Source: Rhodococcus zopfii NBRC 100606 = JCM 9919
Lineage (GTDB): Bacteria > Actinomycetota > Actinomycetes > Mycobacteriales > Mycobacteriaceae
Length of the DNA: 64,000 nucleotides
Direction of reading: 5' to 3'
Assembly: GCF_001895025.1 (NCBI RefSeq)
Contig: NZ_BCXI01000030.1
Coordinates: 58,820 to 122,819 of the forward strand
Shown: piece after piece, positions 7,925-16,157 of the stretch
How the letters are laid out: every line of letters begins with the position of its first letter
How positions within the stretch are numbered: position 1 is the stretch's first letter
The notes under the pieces: model-generated
The model's input: only the letters and a program-made list of their open reading frames with translations
What the model was told of the DNA's origin: nothing
The model's database searches: none
Position numbers and translations under genes: made by a program

Positions 7925-8484
7925 AACTGCGCACCGTCCTGGTCAATCGGTTCATCACATTCGGGATCGGCCTCGTCCTGCTCGGTATGGGCGCGTTCGC
8001 GCTGGCCTGGGTGGGCAAGGTGCCGTTCACCCGGGATTCGCTCGCGCGGCTCGACCGGCCCCGCGTCATCGATGTGCCCGACCAGCCGTGGTGGACGGCG
8101 GCGCTGTGGGGTGCGGTCGCGGTGGGCCTGACCGTCGGCATCGTACTGCTCGTGGTGAACCTGTCGCGGCGCCGCACCTCCACCGTGCAGCTCTACGACG
8201 AGGTCACGCACGCGACGCTCGGCGTCGAACTCGGACCCGTCGCCGACGGTGTCGCCGCCGAGCTCGCGGCACTGCCCGGGGTGCGGTCGGTGCGGAGCCG
8301 GGCGGTCGTCGAACGGCACCTGCCGACCCTGTCGGTGACGGTGCACGCCGATCCGAACATCGACGTCACCGAGTTCACCGCCAGCGCCGAGGAGACCGCG
8401 CTGCGCGCGGCCCGGGCGCTCGGCGGGGCGCGGGTCGCCACGCAGGTGCTGCTGCACCTCGATCCGGCTGTCGAGGTCCGTTGA
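7921..8484 (+). CDS. AmaP-like membrane anchor protein of the Asp23 operon
   Basis: A 187-residue protein with two N-terminal transmembrane helices (about residues 12-32 and 58-80) and a soluble C-terminal domain, the layout of alkaline-shock membrane anchor proteins. The C-terminal part (ELAALPGVRSVRSRAVVERHLPTLSV) parallels the end of the preceding gene. Start GTG 7921 overlaps the previous stop (GTGA). It is the last gene of the operon. The next gene is 199 bases away and belongs to a different unit. Family assignment rests on topology and context. Confidence 0.6.
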   Translation: MKLRTVLVNRFITFGIGLVLLGMGAFALAWVGKVPFTRDSLARLDRPRVIDVPDQPWWTAALWGAVAVGLTVGIVLLVVNLSRRRTSTVQLYDEVTHATLGVELGPVADGVAAELAALPGVRSVRSRAVVERHLPTLSVTVHADPNIDVTEFTASAEETALRAARALGGARVATQVLLHLDPAVEVR

Positions 8485-8683
8485 GAGCCGGGACGATCCG
8501 TGGCCGAGTCCCCTCGACAGTCGCGGTGCCGGCGCTGTTCGGTTCGGAAGCAGTGACCGGTTCCCGAGTGTTCATCTTGCGGCCCATTTCCGGTACCGCA
8601 GTCTCGTAATTCCGTGTCACCTCGGCGGGTTTGCATACGGGTGTTCTCGTAAATACCTTGCGTGACTGCGTGAAAGGGACGCC

Positions 8684-9595
8684 ATGCGCCGCCACACCCC
8701 GCCTCTCGTGGGCCTCCTGGGCATCAGTGCCCTCGTCGTCGCACTCGCCGGCTGTTCGTCGGCGGATGGATCCGACGGCCCGGCCGATGCCTCGACGATC
8801 ACCATCGCCACCACCCCGCTCGGTGACGATCCGACCAAGGCGAACCCCGTCGAGGCGCTTGCCGAGCTGCTGGAATCCGAAACCGGCCGCAGCGTGGACA
8901 TTCTCGATGTACCCGACTACCTCAGCGTCGTCGAGGCCATCCGCTCGGATCACGTCGACTTCGGCATCATGAGCGGGTTTCCCTCCGCACTCGCCGTCAG
9001 CACCGGCGAGGTGGATGCATTGATGGCGTGGAAGGGCAGCGACAAACCCGTGTCGACCTGCGTGGTGCTCGACGAATCACCGGTTCGCGAACTCACCGAT
9101 CTGCGCGGCAAGACGGTCGCCTTCGCCGACCAGGCGTCGAGCTCCGGGTATTTCATGCCCGTCTACATGCTCCACGAGGCCGGACTCGAGCAGAACACCG
9201 ACTACAACGCGATCTTCGCCGGCGGCCACGAGGGCAGCTTCGCCGCCCTCGAACAGGGTCAGGTCGACGCGGCGTGCACGGCAATCATGCTCACCGAACT
9301 CGGCGAGCCGATGTTCCCGTTCGCGGACGGCGAGTGGCGAGGGGTCGGCCAGAGCCCGTCGATGCCGGTGATGGGCGCGGTTCTCGCCCGGCCGTCGCTC
9401 GACGACGAGACCCGTGCACTGTTGCAGGACGCACTGCCGAAGGTGTTCTCGGAGCCGAACGCCGAAACGCTCGGCGCACTCGGCGCCGGCTTCATCGGAC
9501 TCGACGAGATCCTCGATCCCGCCCCCGCCGAGTTCCAGTCCTTCGTCGACATCGCCGCGGTCGCCGGTGTCGAGCTCGCGGACCTGGACGGATGA
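8684..9595 (+). CDS. phnD: Phosphonate/phosphate-type ABC transporter substrate-binding lipoprotein PhnD
   Basis: A 303-residue periplasmic-type binding protein anchored by lipid: signal helix then lipobox ALAGC at about residue 24. The body matches the PhnD family (VEALAELLESETGRSVDI, DFGIMSGFPSALA, VAFADQASSSGYFMPVYML). PhnD proteins bind phosphonates, phosphite or phosphate; the SSSGY segment corresponds to the loop that contacts the phosphonate oxygens. It is the first gene of a five-gene cassette and overlaps phnC by four bases. Ligand identity cannot be fixed from sequence; in mycobacteria a related system serves in phosphate uptake. Confidence 0.82.
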   Translation: MRRHTPPLVGLLGISALVVALAGCSSADGSDGPADASTITIATTPLGDDPTKANPVEALAELLESETGRSVDILDVPDYLSVVEAIRSDHVDFGIMSGFPSALAVSTGEVDALMAWKGSDKPVSTCVVLDESPVRELTDLRGKTVAFADQASSSGYFMPVYMLHEAGLEQNTDYNAIFAGGHEGSFAALEQGQVDAACTAIMLTELGEPMFPFADGEWRGVGQSPSMPVMGAVLARPSLDDETRALLQDALPKVFSEPNAETLGALGAGFIGLDEILDPAPAEFQSFVDIAAVAGVELADLDG

Positions 9596-10431
9596 GCGCC
9601 CCGACACTGCCGCCGGTCCGCACGCAGAGCGACCGCCGTCGACCTGGGACACCGCGCCGCTCCGAGTCGTCGGCTCCGGTGACGGTCCGCGGACTTCGAG
9701 TGGCGTACGGCGAGCACGTGGTGCTCGACGGTGTGGACCTCGATCTGCACCCCGGCGAGACCGTCGCACTGCTCGGCGCGTCGGGTTCGGGCAAGTCGAC
9801 GCTCATGAAGAGCCTCACCGGGTTCGCGCCCGTCACCGCGGGCAGCGTTCGGGTCGCCGGGTTCGACGTCACCGCCGCCCGCGGTCGCGACCTGCGGCGG
9901 CTGAGGGCCGAGGTCGGGCAGGTCTTCCAGCAATTCAACCTGATTCCCCGCCTGAGTGTGCTCACGAACGTGCTCACCGGCGCATTGCACAGCGCGGGCC
10001 CGCTCAACCTCGTCGGCGGCTTCTCCGGTGAACACCGGAAACTCGCCATGCACTACCTCGACCGCGTCGGCATCGCGCACAAGGCGACCGAGCCCGCCCG
10101 CTCCCTCAGCGGCGGTCAGCAGCAACGGGTCGCGATCGCCCGCGCCCTCATGCAGCAGCCGAGTGTGCTGCTCGCCGACGAACCGGTGGCCTCGCTCGAC
10201 CCGAGACTCGCCGACTCCGTACTCGACCTGGTCCGCGGCATCGCGGCCGAATACCGGATTCCCGCGCTCGTGAGCCTGCACGTACTTCCGCTCGCGCTAC
10301 GCCACAGCGACCGCGTCGTCGGGCTGCGCCGAGGCCGGATGCTCGTCTCGGCACCCACGTCCGAACTCGACGACGCCCGGCTGCTTCCGCTCTACGACCA
10401 CGAGGACGACGGTGATGACGACCTCGACTGA
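9592..10431 (+). CDS. phnC: Phosphonate-type ABC transporter ATPase PhnC
   Basis: A 279-residue ATPase with Walker A GASGSGKST (about residue 60), Q-loop VFQQFNL, signature SLSGGQQQR (about 167) and Walker B VLLADEP. The PhnC hallmark region after the Q-loop (LSVLTNVLTGAL) is present. It powers uptake through PhnE. ATG 9592 overlaps the phnD stop (ATGA). Translation from an earlier ATG would run through phnD in another frame, so the short form is right. The first 28 residues are a polar extension. Confidence 0.85.
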   Translation: MSAPTLPPVRTQSDRRRPGTPRRSESSAPVTVRGLRVAYGEHVVLDGVDLDLHPGETVALLGASGSGKSTLMKSLTGFAPVTAGSVRVAGFDVTAARGRDLRRLRAEVGQVFQQFNLIPRLSVLTNVLTGALHSAGPLNLVGGFSGEHRKLAMHYLDRVGIAHKATEPARSLSGGQQQRVAIARALMQQPSVLLADEPVASLDPRLADSVLDLVRGIAAEYRIPALVSLHVLPLALRHSDRVVGLRRGRMLVSAPTSELDDARLLPLYDHEDDGDDDLD

Positions 10432-11266
10432 CTCCACCCGCACCGAACGGGCGCAGCCGTCCACCCGGTCCCTCGACCCGGCCGAGCGCCATCGTCTCGA
10501 GCGCGCATTCTCGATTCCCCGCACCCGCTTCCTCGCCGGAATCCCGATCGCCGCGCTGGTGCTGCTGTGGTCCTTCGAGGGCGCCGACTTCGACTTCGCG
10601 AAGCTCGCCGGCGGCAGCGTCAACACGGCCGAGTTTCTCTCGCGGCTCTTTCCGCCGGACTTCTCGAAGTTCGGCACCATCGTCGAACTGCTGATCGAGA
10701 CGCTGCAGATGGCGATCGTCGGTACCGTCCTCGGCGCGGGGCTGTCGCTGCTCGTGGCGTTCGCGGCGGCGTCGAACATCGCACCCAAGTGGCTGTACTA
10801 CCCGGCGCGGTGGGTGATGAACGTGATCCGGTCGGTTCCCGACCTGGTATTCGCCCTCATGTTCGTCTCCGCCGTCGGGCTCGGCCCGTTCGCCGGCATC
10901 CTCGCCATGACACTCGGTTCCATCGGCTCGATCGGAAAGATCTACGCCGAGGCGATGGAAGCCGTCGATCGTGGACCCGTCACCGCGATGGAGGCGGTCG
11001 GCGCGTCGAAACGGCAGGTCATCGCCTACGGGATCCTGCCGCAGGCCGCACCACTGCTCGTCTCGTACACACTGCTGCTGTTCGAGGGAAATGTCCGGGG
11101 CGCAACCATTCTCGGACTCGTCGGCGCGGGCGGCATCGGGCTCGAACTCACCACCGCGATGAAGATGTACAACTACGGCCATCTCAGCGCAATCGTCCTG
11201 TGCATCATCGTGCTCGTCACGGTCATAGACCAGGGCAGCGCTCTCATCCGAAGGAAAATCACGTGA
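10412..11266 (+). CDS. phnE: Phosphonate-type ABC transporter permease PhnE
   Basis: A 284-residue permease with about six membrane helices and the cytoplasmic coupling motif EAVGASKRQVIAYGILPQA (about residue 192) that docks onto PhnC. A polar N-terminal segment of about 35 residues precedes the first helix. GTG 10412 or ATG 10415 are both possible starts; either overlaps the phnC end by 17-20 bases. The gene overlaps the phosphatase start by four bases. Confidence 0.85.
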   Translation: MMTTSTDSTRTERAQPSTRSLDPAERHRLERAFSIPRTRFLAGIPIAALVLLWSFEGADFDFAKLAGGSVNTAEFLSRLFPPDFSKFGTIVELLIETLQMAIVGTVLGAGLSLLVAFAAASNIAPKWLYYPARWVMNVIRSVPDLVFALMFVSAVGLGPFAGILAMTLGSIGSIGKIYAEAMEAVDRGPVTAMEAVGASKRQVIAYGILPQAAPLLVSYTLLLFEGNVRGATILGLVGAGGIGLELTTAMKMYNYGHLSAIVLCIIVLVTVIDQGSALIRRKIT

Positions 11267-12021
11267 CCACCGTCGAGATCACCCTCACCACACCCGTCAA
11301 TCTCCGCGACCTCGGCGGCATCCCGATCTCGGGCGGGATCCTGCGCAGCGGCCTGGCGATCCGCTCCGACGACCTGTCGACCGTCACCCCCGAAACCGCC
11401 CACGACCTGGTCTCACGCGGACTCGTCAGTGTCATCGACCTGCGCACGAACGGCGAGGTCGCGCTGACCGGCCGCGGCCCCCTCGCCGATCACGCCGTCG
11501 CGTACCACCACCTGCCGCTGATGTCGGATATCCGCGCCGGGAGAACAGCCGAGAAACCCTTCCCCACCTCGCGAGCGGAGTTCGGCGAGATGTACGCGAC
11601 GATGATGGAAAGCGCCGCACCGCAACTGGCGAGCGCACTGGCGATCATCGCCGTCGCACCCGGAGCGACCGCGTTCCACTGCGCGGCGGGCGCCGACCGC
11701 ACCGGGGTCCTGGCCGCCGCGCTGCTCCTGACGCTGGGCGCAGCCGACGACGACATCGTCGCCGACTACCGCGTCACCGGCACCAACATGGACGCGATCG
11801 CCCGGCGACTGGCCCCCGTCATGGGTGTTCTGCTGGCGCGGCTGGGATTCGATTTCGACGAGGCCGCCCCGGCACGCGACGACGAGCCGTGGGACGTCGC
11901 CATGCGGTCCATGCTCGCCCTGCTCCGGGAACGGCACGGTGACGCCCTCGCGCCGCTACGCGCAGCAGGTCTCGGCGACGACACCGTCGCGTTGCTGCGG
12001 CGACGGGCCCTCGGCTCGTGA
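11263..12021 (+). CDS. Tyrosine-type phosphatase (MptpB/LipA-like) in the phn operon
   Basis: A 252-residue phosphatase of the Y_phosphatase3 family. The N-terminus NLRDLGGIPISGGILRSG and the catalytic P-loop HCAAGADRTG (about residue 144, C-x5-R) are characteristic. MptpB-type enzymes carry HCxxGKDRTG; here alanine replaces the lysine linked to phosphoinositide activity. No signal peptide is visible, so it acts in the cytoplasm. GTG 11263 overlaps the permease stop, showing tight coupling with transport. A reasonable inference is that it dephosphorylates an imported phosphate ester or a related metabolite rather than a regulatory protein, but no direct evidence exists. Confidence 0.78.
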   Translation: MTTVEITLTTPVNLRDLGGIPISGGILRSGLAIRSDDLSTVTPETAHDLVSRGLVSVIDLRTNGEVALTGRGPLADHAVAYHHLPLMSDIRAGRTAEKPFPTSRAEFGEMYATMMESAAPQLASALAIIAVAPGATAFHCAAGADRTGVLAAALLLTLGAADDDIVADYRVTGTNMDAIARRLAPVMGVLLARLGFDFDEAAPARDDEPWDVAMRSMLALLRERHGDALAPLRAAGLGDDTVALLRRRALGS

Positions 12022-12644
12022 CGGTCGCCGGCTCGACCGGGCCGCGGGCATCCGCTGCCCGCGGCCCCGGACGCCCCCGCAACGAGGACATCGGCGCGCA
12101 GGTCCTCACTGCAGCAAGAGAACTCATCGACGAGAACGAGGCCATCACGGTGACGCGCATCGTGCAGCGCAGCGGCGTGAGCCGTGCCGCGTTGTATCTG
12201 CGGTGGCCGTCGATCACCGCACTCGTCGCCGCTGCCGTCGACGCCGGACGGCAACAACCGGAACCGATCGCCACCGACGGCGATCCGCGCGAGGCGATAC
12301 TCGGCGCCTTCCTCGGTACCGCAGGAGGCGAACAACCCGCCGGATATCCCGAAGAGCGGTTCCGCCAACGTATCCGGCTCGCCATGGAGGACCCGGACCT
12401 GCAGAAGACGTACTGGGTCTCGCACGTGTCGCGACGTCGGGTACCGATCGAGAAGGCCCTGCGCGACGCGATCACGCGGGGGGTGCTCCGCGACGACCTC
12501 GACGTCGAGGCCTGCTTCGATCTACTCGCCGGAGTGTTCTACTACCAACTCGTCGTTCGCGGTGACCGGCTCACGGACGAGGCCGTACGCGCCCGCTGCC
12601 GTCGGGCCCTCGACGTCGCGTGGCGCGGGATGCTCGCCGGGTAG
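12018..12644 (+). CDS. TetR-family regulator closing the phn-phosphatase operon
   Basis: A 208-residue TetR protein: DNA-binding domain at about residues 18-68 (GRPRNEDIGAQVL, then VTRIVQRSGVSRAALYLRWPS) and a C-terminal dimer/ligand domain of the TetR_C class. Start GTG 12018 overlaps the phosphatase stop by four bases. Being last in the operon, it probably autoregulates the whole cassette, which contrasts with the GntR-type PhnF known for the mycobacterial phnDCE. Operator not identified. Confidence 0.8.
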   Translation: MTVAGSTGPRASAARGPGRPRNEDIGAQVLTAARELIDENEAITVTRIVQRSGVSRAALYLRWPSITALVAAAVDAGRQQPEPIATDGDPREAILGAFLGTAGGEQPAGYPEERFRQRIRLAMEDPDLQKTYWVSHVSRRRVPIEKALRDAITRGVLRDDLDVEACFDLLAGVFYYQLVVRGDRLTDEAVRARCRRALDVAWRGMLAG

Positions 12645-12686
12645 CCATCGCAACGAGGGGGCGCTCCGGCCGCCGCGCGATGGGCA

Positions 12687-12890
12687 CCGCTGGAACATCA
12701 CCCCGGCGAACGGTGCCTCCGCGGTGGCGAACAGCCGTTCGAGCTGCGGCAGCGCCGCCTCGTCGTGCATGCGTACGAGACCGGCGCGGTCGAGCTGGTG
12801 CCATCGGGTTCCCCCGATCAGCACTGCGGCGAGCGTCGCGACATCCACCTCGACCTGGGGTGCTGCGCCGACACCGCCGATCTCGGGCAT
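12687..12890 (-). pseudogene. Remnant of an Eis-like GNAT C-terminal (sterol-carrier-like) domain
   Basis: About 68 residues on the minus strand read like the end of Eis-type acetyltransferases: VEVDVATLAAVLIGG, LDRAGLVRM, LERLFATAEAPFAGVMF. In that family this block is the last 55-60 residues of a protein of roughly 400. The upstream part is absent: the ecfT stop lies only 18 bases beyond. The natural stop is also lost, and the frame continues antisense into the tetR gene. I read it as a decayed fragment. The family match is from memory and moderate. Confidence 0.5.
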
Positions 12891-12907
12891 GGCCGCAGCC
12901 TACGGGT

Positions 12908-13672
12908 TCACCCCCACACGGCCATCACCGTGCACGCGGAGGCCACGACCAGTACCGTCACGAGATCGCCTGTCCCCCAGCGCGGCCGGGTCCGCACCAC
13001 CGTCCGCTGCCCCCGGACGGCCAGTGCATCCCCGAGGTCACGGACCTGACGCAGCGACACCGACACGACGGCGCCGACGGCGTCGACGACCTGGTGCCAC
13101 AGTCCCCTGGGCGTCGGCACACCGGGACGGCCGCGCAGCGCTCGGGCCGCGAAGACCATGCGCAGCTCCTCCCGGATCGACGGCAGCACCCGCAGCGCGA
13201 GGGTGCACGTGGTCACCCATTCATCGACCGGGCACCGCAGCAGCCGCAGCGGCGCGAACAGCACCGGCAGGGCGTCGACGATGTCGCTCAGCCGGGTCGT
13301 CCACCCCACCAGCGACGCGACGATCAGCAGCGCGAGGCCCACCAGCACCGACCGCACATAGGGGTCGAGGCCACCGCCGAACGAGTTGAGCGCGGCGAAG
13401 AAACCGACGGACGCGAACACCCACCACGGCACGGTGGGCACCGCACCGCGCGGGATGCGCGCGACCACGATCGTCGTCGCGAGGACGACGCCCAGCACCA
13501 GGAGACTCCTCCAGGTCGGAACGAACGCGACCGTCACCGCCAGTGCGGTGGCGGCGAGGAGTTTGGTGCCGGCCCACAACCGGTGCACGGGTGTTTCCCG
13601 CGGTACCGGCCGCAGCAGGATCAGGGGGCGCCGGGGTGCTCTGGTCGTGGTTCTCGAACGGGCGCGTCTCAT
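12908..13672 (-). CDS. ecfT: ECF transporter transmembrane (T) component
   Basis: A 254-residue protein with about five membrane helices and the two cytoplasmic Ala-Arg-Gly-type coupling segments expected in EcfT (FAARALRGRPGVPTPRG near residue 170 and DLGDALAVRGQR near 216), which contact the two ATPases. The N-terminus VHRLWAGTKLLAATALAV fits the CbiQ/EcfT family. ATG 13672 overlaps the stop of the ATPase fusion gene by four bases, so it is translated after it. Vitamin or metal specificity would come from the S component and is not deducible. Confidence 0.82.
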   Translation of the reverse strand: MRRARSRTTTRAPRRPLILLRPVPRETPVHRLWAGTKLLAATALAVTVAFVPTWRSLLVLGVVLATTIVVARIPRGAVPTVPWWVFASVGFFAALNSFGGGLDPYVRSVLVGLALLIVASLVGWTTRLSDIVDALPVLFAPLRLLRCPVDEWVTTCTLALRVLPSIREELRMVFAARALRGRPGVPTPRGLWHQVVDAVGAVVSVSLRQVRDLGDALAVRGQRTVVRTRPRWGTGDLVTVLVVASACTVMAVWG

Positions 13673-15672
13673 GCCGCCACCGTCCTGTCGTCGACGATCG
13701 TGCCGCCGTCGAGCACCACGGTGCGCGAACAGACCGCTTCCATGCCGTGCAGGTCGTGGGAGATCACGACGATCGTCATGTGCTCGGTCGCGCGCAGGTA
13801 TCCGAGCAGTGCGACGAGGTCGTGGCGGCCGGTGTCGTCGAGTCCGGCGAGCGGTTCGTCGAGCACCAGCACGCGCGGGGCGCGGGTGAGTTGCGCGGCG
13901 ACCGCGATGCGCCGCATCTCGCCGCCGCTGAGCGTGTCGACGGCCCGGTCCACCAGGTGTGCACCGAGACCGACGCGGTGCAGCACCGCGGCCACGTACG
14001 GGCGGTCGATGTAGTCGAGGCCGGCGACGTCGCAGATCTCCTCGGCGACGGTGGGTCGCTGCAACTGCAGGCGCGCCTGCTGGAATACCAGGCCGATGTC
14101 GCCGCGTCGGTCGGCGGTGGGGGTGCCGTTCAGCGTGCAGGTGCCGGTGGTCGGCCGGTGCAGTCCGGCGAGCACCCAGGCGAGGGTCGATTTGCCGGAG
14201 CCGTTCGCGCCGACGACGAGCACGCCCTCGCCGCGACCGACCGTCAGCGACACGTCCCGCAGCGCGGTGTGCGCCCACGGGGTGCGCGCGGCGTAGGTGT
14301 GGGTGACGTCGCGGATCTCGAGGATCGGATGGGCAACGATCGGAGGGGTTGCCGCGGAAACGGCCCGGGTCGCCGGTGCGGGCGCCGGGACGAGCCGTCC
14401 ACGTTCGAGGTGGACGACGCGACGGGCCGTGGCGGCTTCCCCCTCGACGTGGGTGACGAGCACGACGGCGGTGCCGTCGCGGGCGATACCGGCGAGCAGG
14501 CCGAGCAGGGCGGCACGGCTCGCATCGTCGACCATCGCGGTGATCTCGTCGGCGATCAGCAGAGCCGGGCGGCGGGCGAGCGCAGCAGCCAGTGTCAGGC
14601 GCTGCAGTTGCCCGCCGGACAGGTCCTCGGTGGGCCGGTCCGCGAGCCCACCGAGCCCGACCCGCGCGAGCAGTCCGTCGACGTCGATATCGCCGTCGAC
14701 GAGCCCCCAGCGCACGTCCTCGGCGACCGTCCGCCCGAGGATGTGGGATTCCGGATGCTGGAATACCAGGGCCGTGCCGCCCGGGGCGCCGAGGCCGACG
14801 TCGCCGGGGCGATCGACAAGACCGGTCGTCGGGTCGAGTCCGGCGAGGACCCGCGCGAGGGTGGACTTGCCCGAACCGTTGGCGCCGACCACCGCGACGA
14901 ATTCACCGGCAGCAATCGTCAGGTCGATGTCGGCGAGCGCGTCGGTGGCGGCGCCCGGGTAGCGGTAGGTGACCGAGCTCAGGCGCACGGGCAGCGGCGC
15001 CGGTTCCGCCGCCGTGGCCGGCCATTCGATGGGCGGGCTGCTCCACCGGGTGCGGAGCGCGATCGTCCGGAAGATCCCGAAGCTCAGCAGTGCACTGCCG
15101 ACAATCCCGGCGACCGCCGCGCCGCCGATCCACAACCACCAGTAGTCGACGAGGAAGTCGATGGTGCGGGTGAAGGTGTCGACGAATTCCTGGCCGGCAC
15201 CCGCCGCCTGGAACGCGCGCAGCGTGCCTTGCATCGACGCGGCGAGCGAATCGAGCAGCAGAATCCTGGACTGTTCGAACAGGAGCAGCATTCCCACCGC
15301 GAACGCGGCGACCGCGAGACCCAGCGGAACCGCGCCGGCGAACACCACCAGCACCGCATTCCTTCCCCATCGCCGCTCCGCGTATCCGACGAGCATGCCG
15401 ACACCGACGAGGACCAGCAGTGTCACGACCGCGAACGGGCCGCCTGCGATGAGCGCGACGACACTCGCCGCGACGGTCGCGGCGATCGCGGATCGCATCC
15501 GGTTCCCGGCGGCGAGGAATGCGATCGGCAGGGTGATGAGGACCTGCGCGACACCGACCGGGATGAACCCGGTGACGACGGTGACGACGGAGGTCAATGC
15601 TCCGAACACCGCCGCGGCCGAGATCTCGAACGGCCTCAGCGGGCCTCTTGCTGTCGTGGTTACCGCGCGCAC
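13669..15672 (-). CDS. Fused ECF transporter: membrane (S-like, DUF2232-type) domain plus two ATPase domains
   Basis: A 667-residue protein. Residues 1-215 form about six hydrophobic helices resembling DUF2232/substrate-binding S components. Two complete ABC ATPases follow in one chain. The first has Walker A GANGSGKST near residue 259, signature DLSGGQLQRL and Walker B LLIADE. The second has GANGSGKST near 484, signature TLSGGEMRRI and VLVLDEP. Such tandem EcfA-EcfA' fusions are known; adding the membrane domain makes nearly the entire importer a single polypeptide plus EcfT. It overlaps ecfT by four bases. The substrate is unknown. The 332-base untranslated region upstream may hold control elements. 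Confidence 0.8.
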   Translation of the reverse strand: MRAVTTTARGPLRPFEISAAAVFGALTSVVTVVTGFIPVGVAQVLITLPIAFLAAGNRMRSAIAATVAASVVALIAGGPFAVVTLLVLVGVGMLVGYAERRWGRNAVLVVFAGAVPLGLAVAAFAVGMLLLFEQSRILLLDSLAASMQGTLRAFQAAGAGQEFVDTFTRTIDFLVDYWWLWIGGAAVAGIVGSALLSFGIFRTIALRTRWSSPPIEWPATAAEPAPLPVRLSSVTYRYPGAATDALADIDLTIAAGEFVAVVGANGSGKSTLARVLAGLDPTTGLVDRPGDVGLGAPGGTALVFQHPESHILGRTVAEDVRWGLVDGDIDVDGLLARVGLGGLADRPTEDLSGGQLQRLTLAAALARRPALLIADEITAMVDDASRAALLGLLAGIARDGTAVVLVTHVEGEAATARRVVHLERGRLVPAPAPATRAVSAATPPIVAHPILEIRDVTHTYAARTPWAHTALRDVSLTVGRGEGVLVVGANGSGKSTLAWVLAGLHRPTTGTCTLNGTPTADRRGDIGLVFQQARLQLQRPTVAEEICDVAGLDYIDRPYVAAVLHRVGLGAHLVDRAVDTLSGGEMRRIAVAAQLTRAPRVLVLDEPLAGLDDTGRHDLVALLGYLRATEHMTIVVISHDLHGMEAVCSRTVVLDGGTIVDDRTVAA

Positions 15673-16004
15673 CGACCCCAGTGTGCCAGCCAGGCGCCGG
15701 GTCGGTCGGCGGCGCCCGGTCGTCGGCCTCGCACCCAGCGAGCACCCGCCGAGCGACGACGACGTGGACGATGAGGAGCCGGTGGTGTGCGTCCAGGTGC
15801 ACGTCCGGATAGTCGGAGCCGCAGCCGAACTGCTGCGACGCGACGAAACAGCAGGACTCGGGCCAATGCGTAAGCGGCACGATCGATCGGGTGCCGCTCG
15901 ACCGGGTGAACCGACCTCCGGACGTCAGAGGGACAGCCCCGCACAGCGTCCAGACGCGGCGGGCGTCAGTCCCGATATCAGTTCGGCCGACTGCCGGTTT
16001 CCCT
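15673..16004. other. 332-base non-coding region upstream of the ECF operon
   Basis: No convincing gene is visible on either strand; the open frames are short and have no family resemblance. It would carry the promoter and leader of the ECF gene (minus strand, start at 15672). A perfect 7-base-pair inverted repeat (GCGGCAC at 15874-15880, GTGCCGC at 15891-15897) with a 10-base loop GATCGATCGG stands out. I looked for a cobalamin-box or other classical riboswitch element and did not recognise one. Confidence 0.4.
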
Positions 16005-16157
16005 CTATGTCTGGCCCTCCGAGACGCGCTTCATCTGGTCGCCGCAGCAGATCTCCGAGTGCTCCATCCCCTCCTCGGTGCAGGGGCACGGCTTCTCGTA
16101 GACGATCTGTGACCCGCACTTCTCGCAGGCGTAGCGTTCTCCGGCACTTCTCGGCAT
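16005..16157 (-). CDS. Small cysteine-rich, MymT-like metallothionein candidate
   Basis: A 50-residue protein with six cysteines at residues 11, 14, 24, 26, 37 and 38, plus His33. The pattern CEKCGSQIVYEKPCPC, then CCGDQM, parallels the mycobacterial copper metallothionein MymT (paired cysteines, a PC-x-C centre, and a C-terminal CGD). The start ATG 16157 is preceded by CGGAGA. An upstream in-frame extension exists but has no ribosome binding site and no recognisable content. A 17-base tandem repeat sits 18 bases ahead of the start. Copper or zinc binding is likely, but a zinc-ribbon or desulforedoxin-like fold is the alternative. Confidence 0.6.
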   Translation of the reverse strand: MPRSAGERYACEKCGSQIVYEKPCPCTEEGMEHSEICCGDQMKRVSEGQT

